The position numbers were made by a program, and so were the translations under genes. Below, one piece after another: positions 1-11,479 of a stretch of DNA of 64,000 nt. Every line of letters starts with the position of its first letter. The stretch's first letter is position 1. The notes below the pieces were generated by a model. The model worked only from the letters and a program-made list of their open reading frames with translations, did no database searches and was not told the DNA's origin. The DNA lies in contig WJXW01000008.1 in the NCBI GenBank assembly GCA_015832175.1, positions 248,001 through 312,000 of the forward strand, in the 5' to 3' direction. The DNA comes from Paraphaeosphaeria minitans. Its lineage: Eukaryota; Ascomycota; Dothideomycetes; Pleosporales; Didymosphaeriaceae.

Positions 1-2769
1 ATCTGTACAATCTGAGCCTCGCTGCTTCGCTCCGTAGCATTGCTGAATATATGGGTACTGCTCTACTTCGTGACCGCAAGCGTATTTAACTCGTGGATGT
101 ATTCTTTGGCAGATAGTGTAGCTTGACGGAGCAACTGTATGTATCAACAGAGACGTCAAAGAAGTGTTTGAACTGGCCTCAGAGTGTACGTGGAGTAGCG
201 CTGCTGGCCGGGAAGGGCTTGCAAATGGGCTGATCGGGTAATAAGTGCGAAATATTATGCATCCCAGAGTTAAGATGTAAGAACGAACATCGCAGTCTTA
301 AAGTATGTATCTTAGCTTATATACGCAACTAAGCGGTGATCCAGTACGCATGTTCCTACCCCGCTCTTGATTTAGACCCGTTTTATTGTCGCGCGGCTCA
401 TTTGATGGCTGACAGGGCAAAATAGGGGTGGTTAGAGCTATAAGCAGTGAACAGGAAGTAGTGATATCGGTGGCGTCGGAGCCAATTAATCACCACCCTT
501 GTTCGAACCATGTTAATGCGACTCCTGGAGCAAGCCAGCATTGTAACGAAATCCGTTTTTAGCACTGTTTGGAACACCTTACTGCATATTATCACAATGC
601 AAAAACATACATTCCCGAACAAGAGCTTAAGCCTATGCGACAAAGGCAAGGCTACGGGGTATGCTTGCCTAAACCCTAACTCTCTTATGAAATCCAGAAA
701 CACAGGGACAACAACTAGGACAGGAGAGTGTCCATCCTGCGGCGCGAAGTTATAATTTGTATTATATGTCAAGTATCGAAGAATAGCTAGCGACTCGCTA
801 ACCGCCTTTTCTAATAGATAGACATATTACCCTTATTACGAAGATGGCTGTCGTTGTCTTAGAAGCGTTGGGAGAACCTTGAAGAGAGCCGCGCTGCTTT
901 TAGATTGCTAAACGAATTAGTTGTGTAGCTATAAAGCAGAAGGGAAGGTATAAAATCTGCAATAATTGTCTACACTTCATGTGCACTAGCACATTTGCCT
1001 TGCCAACATTTCGTAACAGTGCAGCTAATGGGTCCCAGACTTACTATATTAGGAAACTAAGAATTGCTAAGCAAGTCCACAATGTCTTCTTCTTCGCGCC
1101 TATTATAAGGAGCTTAACCTGTTATAATTTCATACATAGAAGAGTCGAGTGCGAAGATGTCTCCCTTGATTGTTTTAGAACTCTATGGCCACAGTGGCTC
1201 GCGGACACTGTAAATCGCAGTTTAGATTTATCTAGGAAAGAGCCTCTAAAGTCGGCAACTTTTAAGCGCAGTACGTTGTCTAGGAAAATGTTATTGCACT
1301 TAAATTCCCTATGGACGAACTTGTTTAAGCGAATAAATTCAAGTGTAAAGGATACCCTTTGGCACCATTGAAGTTGGTGTTTAACACTAATGTCGCTTTT
1401 ATGCTCTTGAAGGTAATGGAGTATGGCCTGATTGCTGGCATACTCAAGTCGAATTCCAGTCTCAACTGGTCCGAAGTATTGAAGGTGGCCTTCATTTCCA
1501 CCTTTCTATGCCCACGAGGCGTTCCCAGATCTAGATAGTTTGACGGATGAAGACGAGATCACGCGTTAATTTTCCGCTGGAGGATTTCCTGTAGATCTGC
1601 ACATATGCGCTACTATTACTAAGAAGTGCTAGAAACAGCTCTACTCTTAGTTTGGACTAATTTAAAAGATGTACGAGAGGCAATTACTCGTAACGAGAAG
1701 CTAAGATGCTTTAGGCATCTATGTTCCACCTCTAACAGGGGCGTGGCTACCCAAGTGGCCTTTGCGACGATACGCAAACGCCAAAAGCACCGCCTCCATA
1801 TCGCCAACGTATAGGGTTTTGATAGATGCACGTGGTAAAAAGATAACCCCTAAGGAGCACGTTCTTAATAAAATCATTTACAAAGGCTCGCCATGGTAGA
1901 GCTCGGTACGCTGGCTTTAGTACCTAACAGACGGAGGGTTATTACGCAAGTGGTGGGCCGGCACTTGGGAGAGATACTTGCAAACCCCATCCTATAAGCG
2001 CAAATTGCGCGCAGCTAGGGCGATCTTAAGTTATAGAAACTTGTTGTTTAATTTAAGGAGATATTAGGTCATATTGCTTGTATCAAGGCTTCCCAGTCTA
2101 TATTTCAAAACTTTGTTAAGATAAGTTACATAATAGTCATTTAATTAAATTTAATGTTTATTTAATTAATAATAGGAAAACTTTAAACATCAATAGCAAC
2201 TGTGTTTAAAAAGCCATTTAAATCAAAAGACGCATAGGTTGTATGGCGTATCCTAGGTATACTAGCTACCTAAATCAGATTCGCTAAACTTATGTCTAGA
2301 TAACCGGCACCCTCCTCGTAACCTGAGTACCATCGCTTGCCGCAGAAAATATTCCACTTTCGGCAATAATGCTCTCACCAAGTACTAGGGATCTTTCGTG
2401 GGGCTCCTACCTGCCTCGCCCCATGTCTACACCGAGCCTACTCACCCGCGACGATCCCCCCTCACCCAGGTACGCTAAACACCGGAGAAGCGCTCCCATA
2501 CGGTACGGCATCCCGGGCGAACAACACTGAACCGCACATCACCGCCCAGCCGCGACGTTACGGCATGAATGTAACCTGGCCGCACGCCCACTCTGCCTTT
2601 CTGTAAACTAGTTTGCCAACGATGAGACGGAGGTCAGCCATCAGACGCGTCGGTAACGTTCTGCCGAACGGCCAGTTGTTCTTGAAGCGTGAGATCCAGA
2701 CTTCAAAAAGCGATCGTCGCCCTACAGCAGTCATGGCGAGGACCTCGCAGCGGCACGAGAGAGGACATC
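1..2769. other. gene-poor left flank with degraded sequence
   Basis: No intact gene is visible. Open frames are short, are interrupted by stops on both strands and resemble no family I know. Base composition is more AT-rich than in the genes that follow, with an especially AT-rich patch at about 2095-2240. Decayed coding pieces lie at 1371-2030 (separate entry). The last roughly 350 bases before the alpha-fucosidase are GC-richer and probably hold its promoter. The pattern fits a decayed, possibly RIP-mutated transposon zone, but I could not compute RIP indices. Confidence 0.5.
1371..2030 (+). pseudogene. fragments of a decayed unidentified coding sequence
   Basis: Several stretches read like real protein but are split by frameshifts and stops. 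One frame is open from 1371 to about 1510 (contains NTNVAFMLLKVMEYGLIAG). A shifted frame from about 1500 contains HEAFPDLDSLTDEDEITR and then hits stops. A further open stretch at about 1723-1893 contains IDARGKKITPKEHVLNK and ends in a stop after KGSPW; similar-looking peptide continues beyond it (LTDGGLLRKWWAGTWERY). The order and strand are consistent with one old gene, perhaps a transposon ORF, that has lost its reading frame. I do not recognise the family. Confidence 0.3.
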
Positions 2770-5099
2770 ATGCCCGCGTGGTTGCTTGCGGTTGCAGCGT
2801 GCACTAGCTATGGCGTTGTCGCACGCTCGATTCCTCTGCATCTCGACGCCTACTTTGACAACCAGGCTTTTGGCACCTACCCCGGGGAAGCGGCGTTCAA
2901 TGGGCTGAACGAGTCGTACCCGGCCTCTGCGTCGTATCGAGACGGCAACGAGACGTTCCTCTCGAGTTCGGGCATCGAGTACGTTTCGCCGGGCTACCGT
3001 GGCGCTTCCACGCCAGACAACATCATCTGTGCTGGGCAGACAATTGCTCTGCGGACACCGAGGAGGGCTTTCGCATTTTCGGTGCTGCACTCGAGCGATG
3101 TGCGGAAGAAGACCATCCTGGGGAACATCACGTTTACATATAGCGACAATTCGACGTCCACAGCCGAGCTGCGCAGCGAGCCGTGGTGGGCCTTCCTCGC
3201 CATCAACAGGGGCGACATAGTGTACGACAGGTTCTACACGCACAACGCGACGAATTTCAACACCAGTCATGTTTTCGAGTTCGAGGCTGGCTTGACGCCG
3301 GGCAAAGAGTTGGCGGCGATCACGCTGCCGAATACTACGAATGCGACGACCGGACGGATCCACATGTTTGCTGCGTCGCTTTGGGAGAACGACGGGCCGA
3401 GCGTGGGCGTGCAGAATGTGAGGCCGACGCAGAAATGGGTCGATCTTGGGGACACGCGAAGCCAGGTCGTGGAAGTGATCCTGAACAATGGCGGAACGGA
3501 ATGCGTGCACGGCGACGGATTGACCGTCTCTTTCAAAGGCAACGACATCGAGACCGTACAGCCCGGACGCATCAAGCGGCTCTGTCCGGGGGACCAGAAA
3601 AGCATACAAGTCTCGGTGACAGGCTCCGGGACCTGCGCCGTCGACGTATCCATCGTCTACCAAAACACCACCACAACCCACACCTTCTCCGACCTCACCT
3701 TCGGCCTCACAAACTGGACCGAAGACAACCTCGCCGCCCACGAGTCCCCGCAATGGTTCGACGACGCGAAATTCGGCATCTTCATCCATTGGGGCCCCTA
3801 CTCCGTGCCCGCCTGGGGCAACTCCACCCCCCACGAGTCCTACGCCGAGTGGTTCTGGTGGTACACGACGCATCCCGAGGGCGACAGCAGCGGCTTCAGA
3901 GACTACCGACTGCGCACGTACGGCCCAGACCTCAACTACGACGACTTCTTCACCAACTTCACCGGCGCGCAGTACGAGCCCAAAGCCTGGGTCGACCTCA
4001 TCGCCGACGCAGGCGCAAAGTACTTCGTCATCACGACCAAGCACCACGACGGCTTCGCCCTGTTCGACGCCGGCACCACGACGAACCGCACGAGCCTGCA
4101 CCACGGGCCCCGCCGCGACGTCGTGCGCGACCTCTTCGACGCCGCATCCACACACCACCCCTCCCTCCGGCGCGGCACCTACTTCAGCCTCCCCGAGTGG
4201 TTCAACCCCGCCTGGGGCCCCTACGGCTTCGCGCAGTACGGACCCGAACGACCCGGCGGGACGACGCACCCGGGCCTCGCGGCGCGCAACCCCTTCACGC
4301 ACGCCCCGGAGCCGTACACGGGCTTCGTCCCCGCGGCCAACTTCCTCCGCGACGTGATGACGCCGCAGATGGAAATCCTCGCGTACGCCTACGCGACGGA
4401 GCTGCTGTGGTGCGACGCGGGCGCCGCCAACGCGACCGCGGGCTTTGCGCGCGCGTGGTGGAACTGGGCGCGCGAGACGTGGCCGTCAATTCGCGCTGCG
4501 GGACCGCCCTCGTCAACGACTTCGACACGCCCGAGTACGCGACCTTTGGCACTGCCCAGCGCAGGAAGTGGGAGAGCAACATGGGCATGGATCCCTATAG
4601 CTACTGGTACAACCGCGCGACCGGGGACGACGAGTACATGGACGCCACAACGCTGGTGACGACGTTGGTGGATATGGTTAGCAAGAACGGGAATTTGCTG
4701 CTGAATATTGGACCGCGGGCTGATGGGACGATACCGCAGCCTGAGGTGGATGCTCTGCGGGAGGCGGGGACGTGGATTGCAGCGCACGAGGAAGCCGTGT
4801 TCAACACGACGTACTGGTTCCAGAGAGCGGAAGTGAGGGATGAAAAGGTCAATGTGAGGTTCACGCAAACGGACGACGCGCTGTACATCACCAGTCTCGT
4901 GAAGCCCGAAGGCGGGAAGCTGGAGGTGAGGGCGCCGGTGCCGGTGTTGCCGGGGGATACGGTGAGTCTGCTTGGGGCGGAGGGCGTGGAGGGACTGGAG
5001 TGGGCGATTGACGGGGAGGTGTTCACCATTGTGTTGGAGGGGGGTGCTGTGGAAAGGGGGAAGCACGCGTGGGTGTTCAAGGTCTCCTATGTGGCGTGA
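2770..5099 (+). CDS. secreted alpha-L-fucosidase, GH29, with apparent frameshift
   Basis: Glycoside hydrolase family 29 enzyme that removes alpha-L-fucose from glycans outside the cell. The chosen ATG gives a signal peptide (MPAWLLAVAACTSYG, cleavage near residue 18-20); an in-frame ATG at 2689 would put a charged stretch before it. An N-terminal beta domain with AYFDNQAFGTYPGEAAF is typical of fungal members. The catalytic barrel starts near residue 329 (FGIFIHWGPYSVPAWG), with HHDGFALFD and ELLWCDAG, whose Asp (about residue 549) is the expected nucleophile. At about 4460-4480 the reading frame shifts: WWNWAR is in frame 1, while VAVNSRCGTALVNDFDTPEY and the rest (KWESNMGMDPYSYWYN, LLNIGPRADG) continue in frame 3 to 5099. 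The break falls inside a conserved block, so an intron is unlikely; it is either a real mutation or a sequencing error. Confidence 0.85.
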
Positions 5100-5364
5100 G
5101 TTTGAGCGACAAGGTCGGATCTAGCCCTGCCACAGTGCCTGGGATGGGACAAAGGAGAATTTACCACGCGTGCGCACCTCATCGTGCATTAACTCACGCT
5201 CTTATGCGTTTGTAAACTTCGGTATAGTACGTCAGCGTGGAGGTTCACGGTAGGGCGGACTCCAATCTTTAATGTCGACAACTGTGCTGGAGACAACGAG
5301 ACTGTGCCATCGGAGTATTGGTAATACGTATACACATTACGCTGCCCAACCGCTGCGTCTTGCT

Positions 5365-7136
5365 CTACTCCTGCTGCGACATATGCGTCGGGAGGTTATA
5401 CCCCGTATAATCGATATGCACAAACGCGCGGTCGACATACGGCACGCTTTCTGTCCACCATGCATTAGCACCAAGCCCCTAAACAGATGAATCAACTTAC
5501 CAAGCACATACTGCAGACTCTCACCCAAATCATGGCTATCCCTTAGACTAATACTCTCATCCACCACGATGTCGACTTCCACATTCAGCTTGTCCCCCGC
5601 ATGATACGCGCTCAGGCCCTGGATCTGCTTGATCGTCTTGGCAAACCGCATCGTCAGATACAGCAAGATGTTTCTTTCATCCGCGGTCGCGGCGGCGCCT
5701 GTGAGGTTGCGGATGTGCGTCGCCGACGTGCGGGACCAGTTGACGATGACGAAGAGGGAGAGGAGGACGGCGCCCAGCGGATCGAGCCACCAAATCTTCG
5801 CGTAGAAGCCTACGAGCGGGAACAAGATGCTGAACAAGTTGAAGACGATGTCTGTCTCGGCGTCCTGCGCGAGGGCTTGTACGCTCGAGTTGCGGATGAG
5901 GCGGCACCAGAGCCAGCAGCCGCCTTTGACGACGACCGTGGACGCCATGATGGCGATGGCGGGGATGCTGAGCTCGACGACGGTGCGGTCGTCGCCTGTG
6001 AGCCGGGAGAAAGCCTCGATGAGCACCTGGAAAAAGGATGTTATCATGATCACGCTGAAGACCAGCACGCCGATGGGCTCGAGGCGGCGGCGGCCGACGG
6101 GATACGCGTATTTGTCCTGCGGGCGGGCGATGATCCAGGAGGTGACCCAGACGATGGCGGTGGAGAGAAAGTCAAGCGCCGCGTCGACGAGAGAGGCAAC
6201 CACGGACAGAGACGAGGTCATGACGGTGACGATGATTTTGAGGATGAGCAGGATGGCGTTGGCGGCGAGGTTGACGTAGATGGCGACCTTGACGATGGGA
6301 GACTCGGTGTCTTCGTCTTCTTCGGGGACCCAGTCCGGCATGCTCTTGCCGAGCGACTCGATGTCTTCCTCGTCGTCGTAGGCGTCTGAGTGCAGCAGAG
6401 GCGTTTGCTCGTCTGCCGTTGGGACCTTGTACAGGTTTTTGGGCGTCCGCTTCAGCTTGACTTGCGAGCCGTTGCTGTTCTGGGTGTTCTGAGTTGTCGC
6501 GCTGGTCGGGTTTCTGCTGTTGTCGCCATAGCTCGCCGGGGTATACGCCGCGGGCGTGGAGGGAAACGAGGGCGGCTCTTCGGTGATGGTGGTCGGGATG
6601 CTGACATTGCCCGACTCCAGATGGCTGTACTCCTGGATGAGGTGGTGTGGCAGCGACGAGTCGAGTAGTCGGTCAATGTAGTCGTAGTTTTGTATGAGGT
6701 AGTTGTTGCGCTCGTAGTACTTGCGCACCTTCTTGTTCCTGTGCTGCTTGAGCTCGTCCTCGGTCTTGAAGTACCGCTCCCACTTGTACCGCGGGTTCGA
6801 GTGCCCGATCAATCTCATGCTCCGCATTTGCGGCGTGTGCAAGGCGTGCGCGCCGATGCTCGCGCGTCGCTCCGAGGCGAGATCCTGGGCCATGAGGCTG
6901 TGCCTGAAGTCGTCGAAGTCGTCGTCGCTGGAGTCGCTACCGCGTCGCCCCTTCCCGGATCGCGAGCTACGCAACGTGGAAGGACGTCTCGAGATGAGGC
7001 TCTGTAGCTGCCCGCTGCGCGTCGACAAGACGCTGGAATTGTCGGCGAGGGGGAGGTAGCCTTTGGCGCTGGCGAGGCGCGACAGGCTCCTGGATCCCGG
7101 CGGGCTGGATTGGGACAGCGGGCTTTCGGGGGTCAT
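5365..7136 (-). CDS. CDF family cation efflux transporter, Mn-type (copy 1)
   Basis: Cation diffusion facilitator, about 573 residues, probably moving Mn2+ (or another divalent metal) into an organelle or out of the cell in exchange for H+. There are two exons: 7136-5501 and 5450-5365. The 50-nt intron has GTAAGT at 5500 and CAG at 5451, and splicing restores the family ending (YVLESVPYVDRAFVHIDYT). The N-terminal 250 residues are Ser-rich and cytosolic. Six membrane segments follow, with DAALD in TM2 and DAETD in TM5; DxxxD in both positions is the pattern of Mn-CDF proteins. GRRRLEPIGVL between helices is conserved. The C-terminal cytoplasmic dimer domain carries ISLRDSHDLGESLQ. A paralogue lies at 27116-28492. 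Confidence 0.88.
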
Positions 7137-8144
7137 GGTGGAAGTGTAGCCTGGATGGACTTGGGTTGCTATACGCTGCTGGAATGTGCAGTGGGCAGTG
7201 TAGCTTGGTATAACTCGGTTGGTAGAATGCTGTACCTATGCTCTACTAGCAGCTCTTCCACCCTTGGATTAGATGGAAGACGATCGCTCAACGAGTTGGA
7301 CTGCGAAACGGAACCGGGCAACTGCACTTCGGGACATTAAAGAGTGAAAAAAGACCGGACCTCTCGCGCTTCACATTTTTGTCGGGTGGTGGAGCAACGC
7401 GCTTCAAGAGCGTCCGTGGTGTTGAGCCCCAAAGTGTTGCCCCATCCCTGCGCGCGTCATAGCTCCCTCGCTAGCGCCCAGCTATTCTATTGGCCGAAAT
7501 GTTTGCAATCTTATCAGATCTTTGCCAAGACGATGCGTTCAACCTCGGGTGCAGCAGCTGCGAAGTGCGCGTTTCGTGACTGATCAATCGCTGAGAACAA
7601 ACACGGTGCTGCGCTGCGTGGCTCTCTGTTTACAACATGTACAACTGTGTCTTTGCTGGAGAACCATGGGTCCTGCTTAGTGCTCAGCACGACCATCATC
7701 TGCGAGGCAGAGCGTGCGCGTTCCGCTCGTGCATTAGCTGCGCTAATCTCCTTTGTGGCGTCCAACCGCCGATCACGCTAGAGTAACTACAGTGCACACT
7801 GCACACCCATCCTCTGGGACATCCATCGTCCAAGGACTATCACGGCCAAGACGAGTTCCCAGGACCAACCGCAGGGTCATTTTCGAAAGACACAACGCGC
7901 ATGGCAGATGAGAGCAGATATAAACAAAATTCCGATGCATAGTCTACAGGGTCGTCCCGATTGTGGTCATTCTAAACCTACCTAATATAACAGCGCCCAG
8001 CTCGGGAGGAACTCGAGCATGACAATCCCCATTGACAACCCGAAATAACAGAAAGAAGTACGCTTCAAATGCATCATCCGTTCCCGCGATGCTTACAATC
8101 TCATGGGAATCTTGTCTCGTGGCCCTTGCTAGAGGCGCAACCCT
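7137..8144. other. intergenic, no gene seen
   Basis: About 1 kb between the start of the CDF gene and the stop of the P5C dehydrogenase gene. It must contain the CDF promoter on its left side. Open frames here are short and show no family resemblance. No repeat or RNA gene was recognised. Confidence 0.5.
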
Positions 8145-9935
8145 CTACTTGTTGGACGGGTACCAGAAGTCCGTCTGCGGGAAGAACTCCTCCTTGATGA
8201 GTCGGGGCGTCGTGAAGCGCAGCAGCGTGTTGGGGCTGCCCGCCTTGTCGTTGGTCCCCGAGGCTCTGCTGCCGCCGAAGCTCTGCTGGCCGATGAGTGC
8301 GGCCGTGGTCTTGCAGTCTGCATGACGTTAGCTGTCTGGTGGACGAAAGTAGGACTGTGACGGCTTACTGATGTAAAAGTTTCCTGCAGAGTACCTCAGC
8401 GCATCTTCGGCCTCTCTGATCGCCGCACGCGAATTGGCAAACACCGCACCGGTCAGCGCGAAACCGCCGCCCGCCTGGTCCACCTTCTCCAGGATCGCTG
8501 GCCACTGCGCATCGGGATAGACGTGGATGGCTAGCACGGGGCCAAAGATCTCGTAGTTGAATAGCTTGTGGTCGGGCGAGTCGGCGAGGTAGACGGTGGG
8601 CTTGACGTAGAAGCCTTCCGAATCGTCGTAGGTTCCACCGGCGACCAGCTTCAGCGAAGAATCCTTGTTGCTCTCGTCGATGACGGCCTTGATCTTCTCG
8701 AACGAGTTGCGGTGGATCACCGGCCCCATGAAGGCGGCGAGGTCCTTGTGCGGGTTGCCCTGTGTGATGGTCTTCACGTCGGCGAGGAAGGCGTCGAGGA
8801 ATTCCTTTGACCGAGATTCAGGGAGGTAGAGGCGGGATGTGGCGGAGCACTTCTGGCCCTGGTACTCGAAAGAACCACGGATGGTGTGCTTGACGGCCGA
8901 AGGGATGTCGGCGGTCGGGTGGATGAGGGTGAAGTTCTTGCCGGAGGTCTCGCCGACGAGACGGGGGAACTCGCGGTAAGTGTGCTTGCCGATTTCCTGG
9001 CCGACCTTGGCTTGAAGCTGACGGAACACATCCGAGGAGCCGACGAAGCCGAGACCAGCAAACTCGCGGTGGTTCAGGATGACGTCGTTGATCTCCTCTG
9101 GGTCACCGGGAATAAATTGGATGACATCCGGGGGAAGACCGGCCTCGAGCAGGATCTCATACACGATTTGGCTGGCGTAGACGTTGGCGGGGGACGGCTT
9201 CCAGAGCACGACGTTGCCCATGATGGCAGGTCCAGAGATCAGGTTGCCACCGATGGCGGTGAAGTTGAAGGGCGATACGGCGTACACGAAACCCTCAAGC
9301 GGTCGGTAATCCAGACGTGACCACATGCCGTCGGAGCCACGGTAGGGTTGTCTGCCTAGAAGCTCCGCAGCGTAGTTGGTGTTGAGACGGAAGAAGTCAG
9401 CCAGCTCAGCAGCGGCGTCGACCTCACCCTGCCAGATGTTCTTGCCCTGGCCAAGCATGGTCGCAGCGATGAGCTTGTAGCGGTACTTCTTGGTGACGAG
9501 CTCTGCAGCCTTGATGAAGATGGCAGCACGATCCACGAAGGGGGTGTCTTGCCATGACTTCTTGGCGTTGAGGGCTGCGTCAATGGCTGCCGAGACTTGC
9601 TCCTTGGAAGTCAAGGGATTGTTGGTGAAGACAGTCTTGTGCTCTGCGGGTAGTACTTGGTCCCATGACTTGGTTGACTGCTGTGCGACACCGTTGATGA
9701 AGACGTTGGACTTGAGCGGGATTTGAGCCTGAAGCTCCTTCAGGGCCTTCTCAACTTCAGCCCGTTCCGGTGAGCCCTTCTCGTAGTCTGGGTTGGGCTC
9801 GTTCCGCTCCGGAGGAAGCTGGAATGGAATGGTGGCATTGGCTGTCGTCTTTGTGCGAACTTGGGTGGAGGGGCGGAGACGCAAAGCGGCGTTCCTGAGG
9901 CCAACAGGCCTTGATCGTAGAAGGGAGGTAGCCAT
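8145..9935 (-). CDS. prnC: delta-1-pyrroline-5-carboxylate dehydrogenase, mitochondrial
   Basis: Aldehyde dehydrogenase superfamily, P5CDH/ALDH4A1 type, 579 residues. It oxidises glutamate semialdehyde (from P5C) to glutamate with NAD+, and the 3-hydroxy analogue to 4-hydroxyglutamate. Two exons: 9935-8369 and 8317-8145. The 51-nt intron joins NFYI to NCKTTAALIGQQSFGGSR, a P5CDH hallmark. The start was chosen at MATSLLRSRPVGLRNAALR, an Arg-rich, acid-free mitochondrial targeting leader; an upstream in-frame ATG would add unrelated sequence. Catalytic Glu (LVGETSGKN, about 329) and Cys (YQGQKCSATSRLY, about 363) are present, as is SPFNFTAIGGN. It is divergent to the aldolase gene across 572 bp. 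The symbol follows the Aspergillus prn cluster by family only. It ends in PSNK, so it has no peroxisomal signal. Confidence 0.93.
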
Positions 9936-10507
9936 GATGTGCGGGTATAGTGAGTGTCCATTGTGAGCAGCGCAGAGCCATTCAAGTAGGTATTCCCTGG
10001 TTTGCCAACGAATGCAGCGCAAGCCGAAGTCGCAGTGTCGGTTGCCCACGGTACGGGATCGGCGCCGGGATAGATCACACCCCTCATTCAATGGACTACG
10101 CTGCCCGTGTGCCGTGTGAGGGATGGTGCGCTCCACACGCCAAGCTGGTCGTTGGATAGGTAGTCGGTGCGTGATCGGGAGGGCAACCGTAGCGCGCGGG
10201 ATGCAAGCGACACGCATGCGGGGTCATGGAGCATCGCATTCACCCCAATTGTCATCCTTCCGGGAGGCATGCCGAACATCGTCAAGGTCCACGATGGTTG
10301 CGAGAGCGGGCGGTGAGAACCCGGGCGGCGACGCGGAAATTCGCGGTGCCTGTAGATACCCAGGTAGGTACTGGTAGGTAGAGATGTTAGCACTGACCGT
10401 TGCCTTTTGTAGCTGAGTGCCCCCGGTGTCGCTGCCCGCGAGTCCATCTGCTTTTGCTCCGCAGGCTCGCCGTCACTGTCAAGTACCTACCTTCTGTTGT
10501 CGAAATC
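9936..10507. promoter_or_regulatory. bidirectional promoter between P5CDH and aldolase
   Basis: The only sequence between two divergently transcribed genes of the same inferred pathway, so it must drive both. It contains several CGG/CCG-rich spots (for example around 10050-10075, 10258-10275 and 10315-10335), possible Zn2Cys6 sites, and a repeated AGGTAGGTA-type motif at about 10361-10382. The assignment rests on layout. No experimentally known operator was recognised. Confidence 0.5.
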
Positions 10508-11479
10508 ATGCCCAGCATCGTGCCTCCCGGCGGCGTTTGGTGCCCTGCCATCACCTTCTTCAATCCCGACACAGACGAGCTTGCACTTGATGCGCAGGCG
10601 CGGTACTTCCACTACCTCTCAACAACGGGCCTCGCTGGGCTCGTCATCCTGGGCACGAATGCAGAGACGTTTCTTCTGACACGCGAGGAGCGCAAGACGC
10701 TTGTCGTGACGGCAAGGCAAGCGGTCGGTCCCCGCTTCCCCCTCATGGCGGGTGTGGGCGGACATTCCACACGCCAGGTTCTGGAACACATCGCAGATGC
10801 AGCCGACGCGGGCGCCAACTCGGTACTTCTGCTCCCGCCCGCTTACTTTGGAGCTGCAACGACGCCGCAGGTTGTGGAAGCCTTCTACGACGACGTGGCC
10901 CGGAAGAGTCAATTGCCCATTGTCATCTACAACTTCCCGGGTGTGTGCAATGGCGTGGACCTCCAGTCCGACCTCATCGCCACCTTGGCCCAGCGCCACG
11001 CCAACATCGTCGGTGTCAAGCTGACGTGCGGCTCTGTCGCCAAGATCACCCGCCTGGCGGCTGTCCTGCCCAAGGAACGCTTTGCAGTCTTCGGCGGCCA
11101 GTCTGATTTCATCCTAGGCGGCCTGACCTCTGGGTCCAGTGGCTGCATTGCAGCGTTCGCCAACGTGTTCCCTAGAACCATCTCGCACATCTACAAGCTG
11201 CATCAGCAGGGCCGGAACGATGAGGCTCTGGCCTTGCACCAGAAGGCGGCATTGGCGGAGCAGCCTATCAAGGCCGGCATCGCTGCGACCAAGTACGCGA
11301 CGGCGATACACAGTGCCAGATACGCCGGAATCGACAACGCTGTGACGCTGCTAAGACCGCGCAAACCCTACTTAGAGCCTACGGCACCTATCAAGGAGAA
11401 GGTGAAGTCTACAATGGCCGAAGTGGCCAAGATCGAAGAGAGCCTAGGCTCCTACACGAAGCTCTCCGCTCGATTGTAG
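10508..11479 (+). CDS. DHDPS/HOGA-family aldolase, likely 4-hydroxy-2-oxoglutarate aldolase
   Basis: Class I (Schiff-base) aldolase of the DapA/NAL family, 323 residues, single exon. The ATG before PSIVPPGGVWCPAITFF was chosen because the family fold starts there; an upstream in-frame ATG (10400) adds Cys/Arg-rich sequence. Visible motifs are LGTNAETFLLT (family GTxxE loop), Tyr141 in VIYNFPG and Schiff-base Lys171 in GVKLTCG. Fungi make lysine through alpha-aminoadipate, so a biosynthetic DapA role is unlikely. Sugar-acid aldolases of this family are an alternative. Its neighbours (P5CDH, PRODH, aspartate aminotransferase) favour cleavage of 4-hydroxy-2-oxoglutarate to pyruvate and glyoxylate. 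The protein ends in Ala-Arg-Leu, a canonical PTS1, so it is probably peroxisomal. Confidence 0.85.
   Translation: MPSIVPPGGVWCPAITFFNPDTDELALDAQARYFHYLSTTGLAGLVILGTNAETFLLTREERKTLVVTARQAVGPRFPLMAGVGGHSTRQVLEHIADAADAGANSVLLLPPAYFGAATTPQVVEAFYDDVARKSQLPIVIYNFPGVCNGVDLQSDLIATLAQRHANIVGVKLTCGSVAKITRLAAVLPKERFAVFGGQSDFILGGLTSGSSGCIAAFANVFPRTISHIYKLHQQGRNDEALALHQKAALAEQPIKAGIAATKYATAIHSARYAGIDNAVTLLRPRKPYLEPTAPIKEKVKSTMAEVAKIEESLGSYTKLSARL

Noticed and set aside
2731..4302. 523-codon minus-strand open frame opposite the fucosidase
   Set aside because: GC-rich third positions of the plus-strand gene create long antisense frames; the plus strand has unmistakable GH29 motifs and the antisense product resembles nothing.
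10508..11479. Lysine-biosynthetic dihydrodipicolinate synthase
   Set aside because: Fungi use the alpha-aminoadipate route, and the neighbours belong to imino-acid breakdown, so a catabolic aldolase is preferred.
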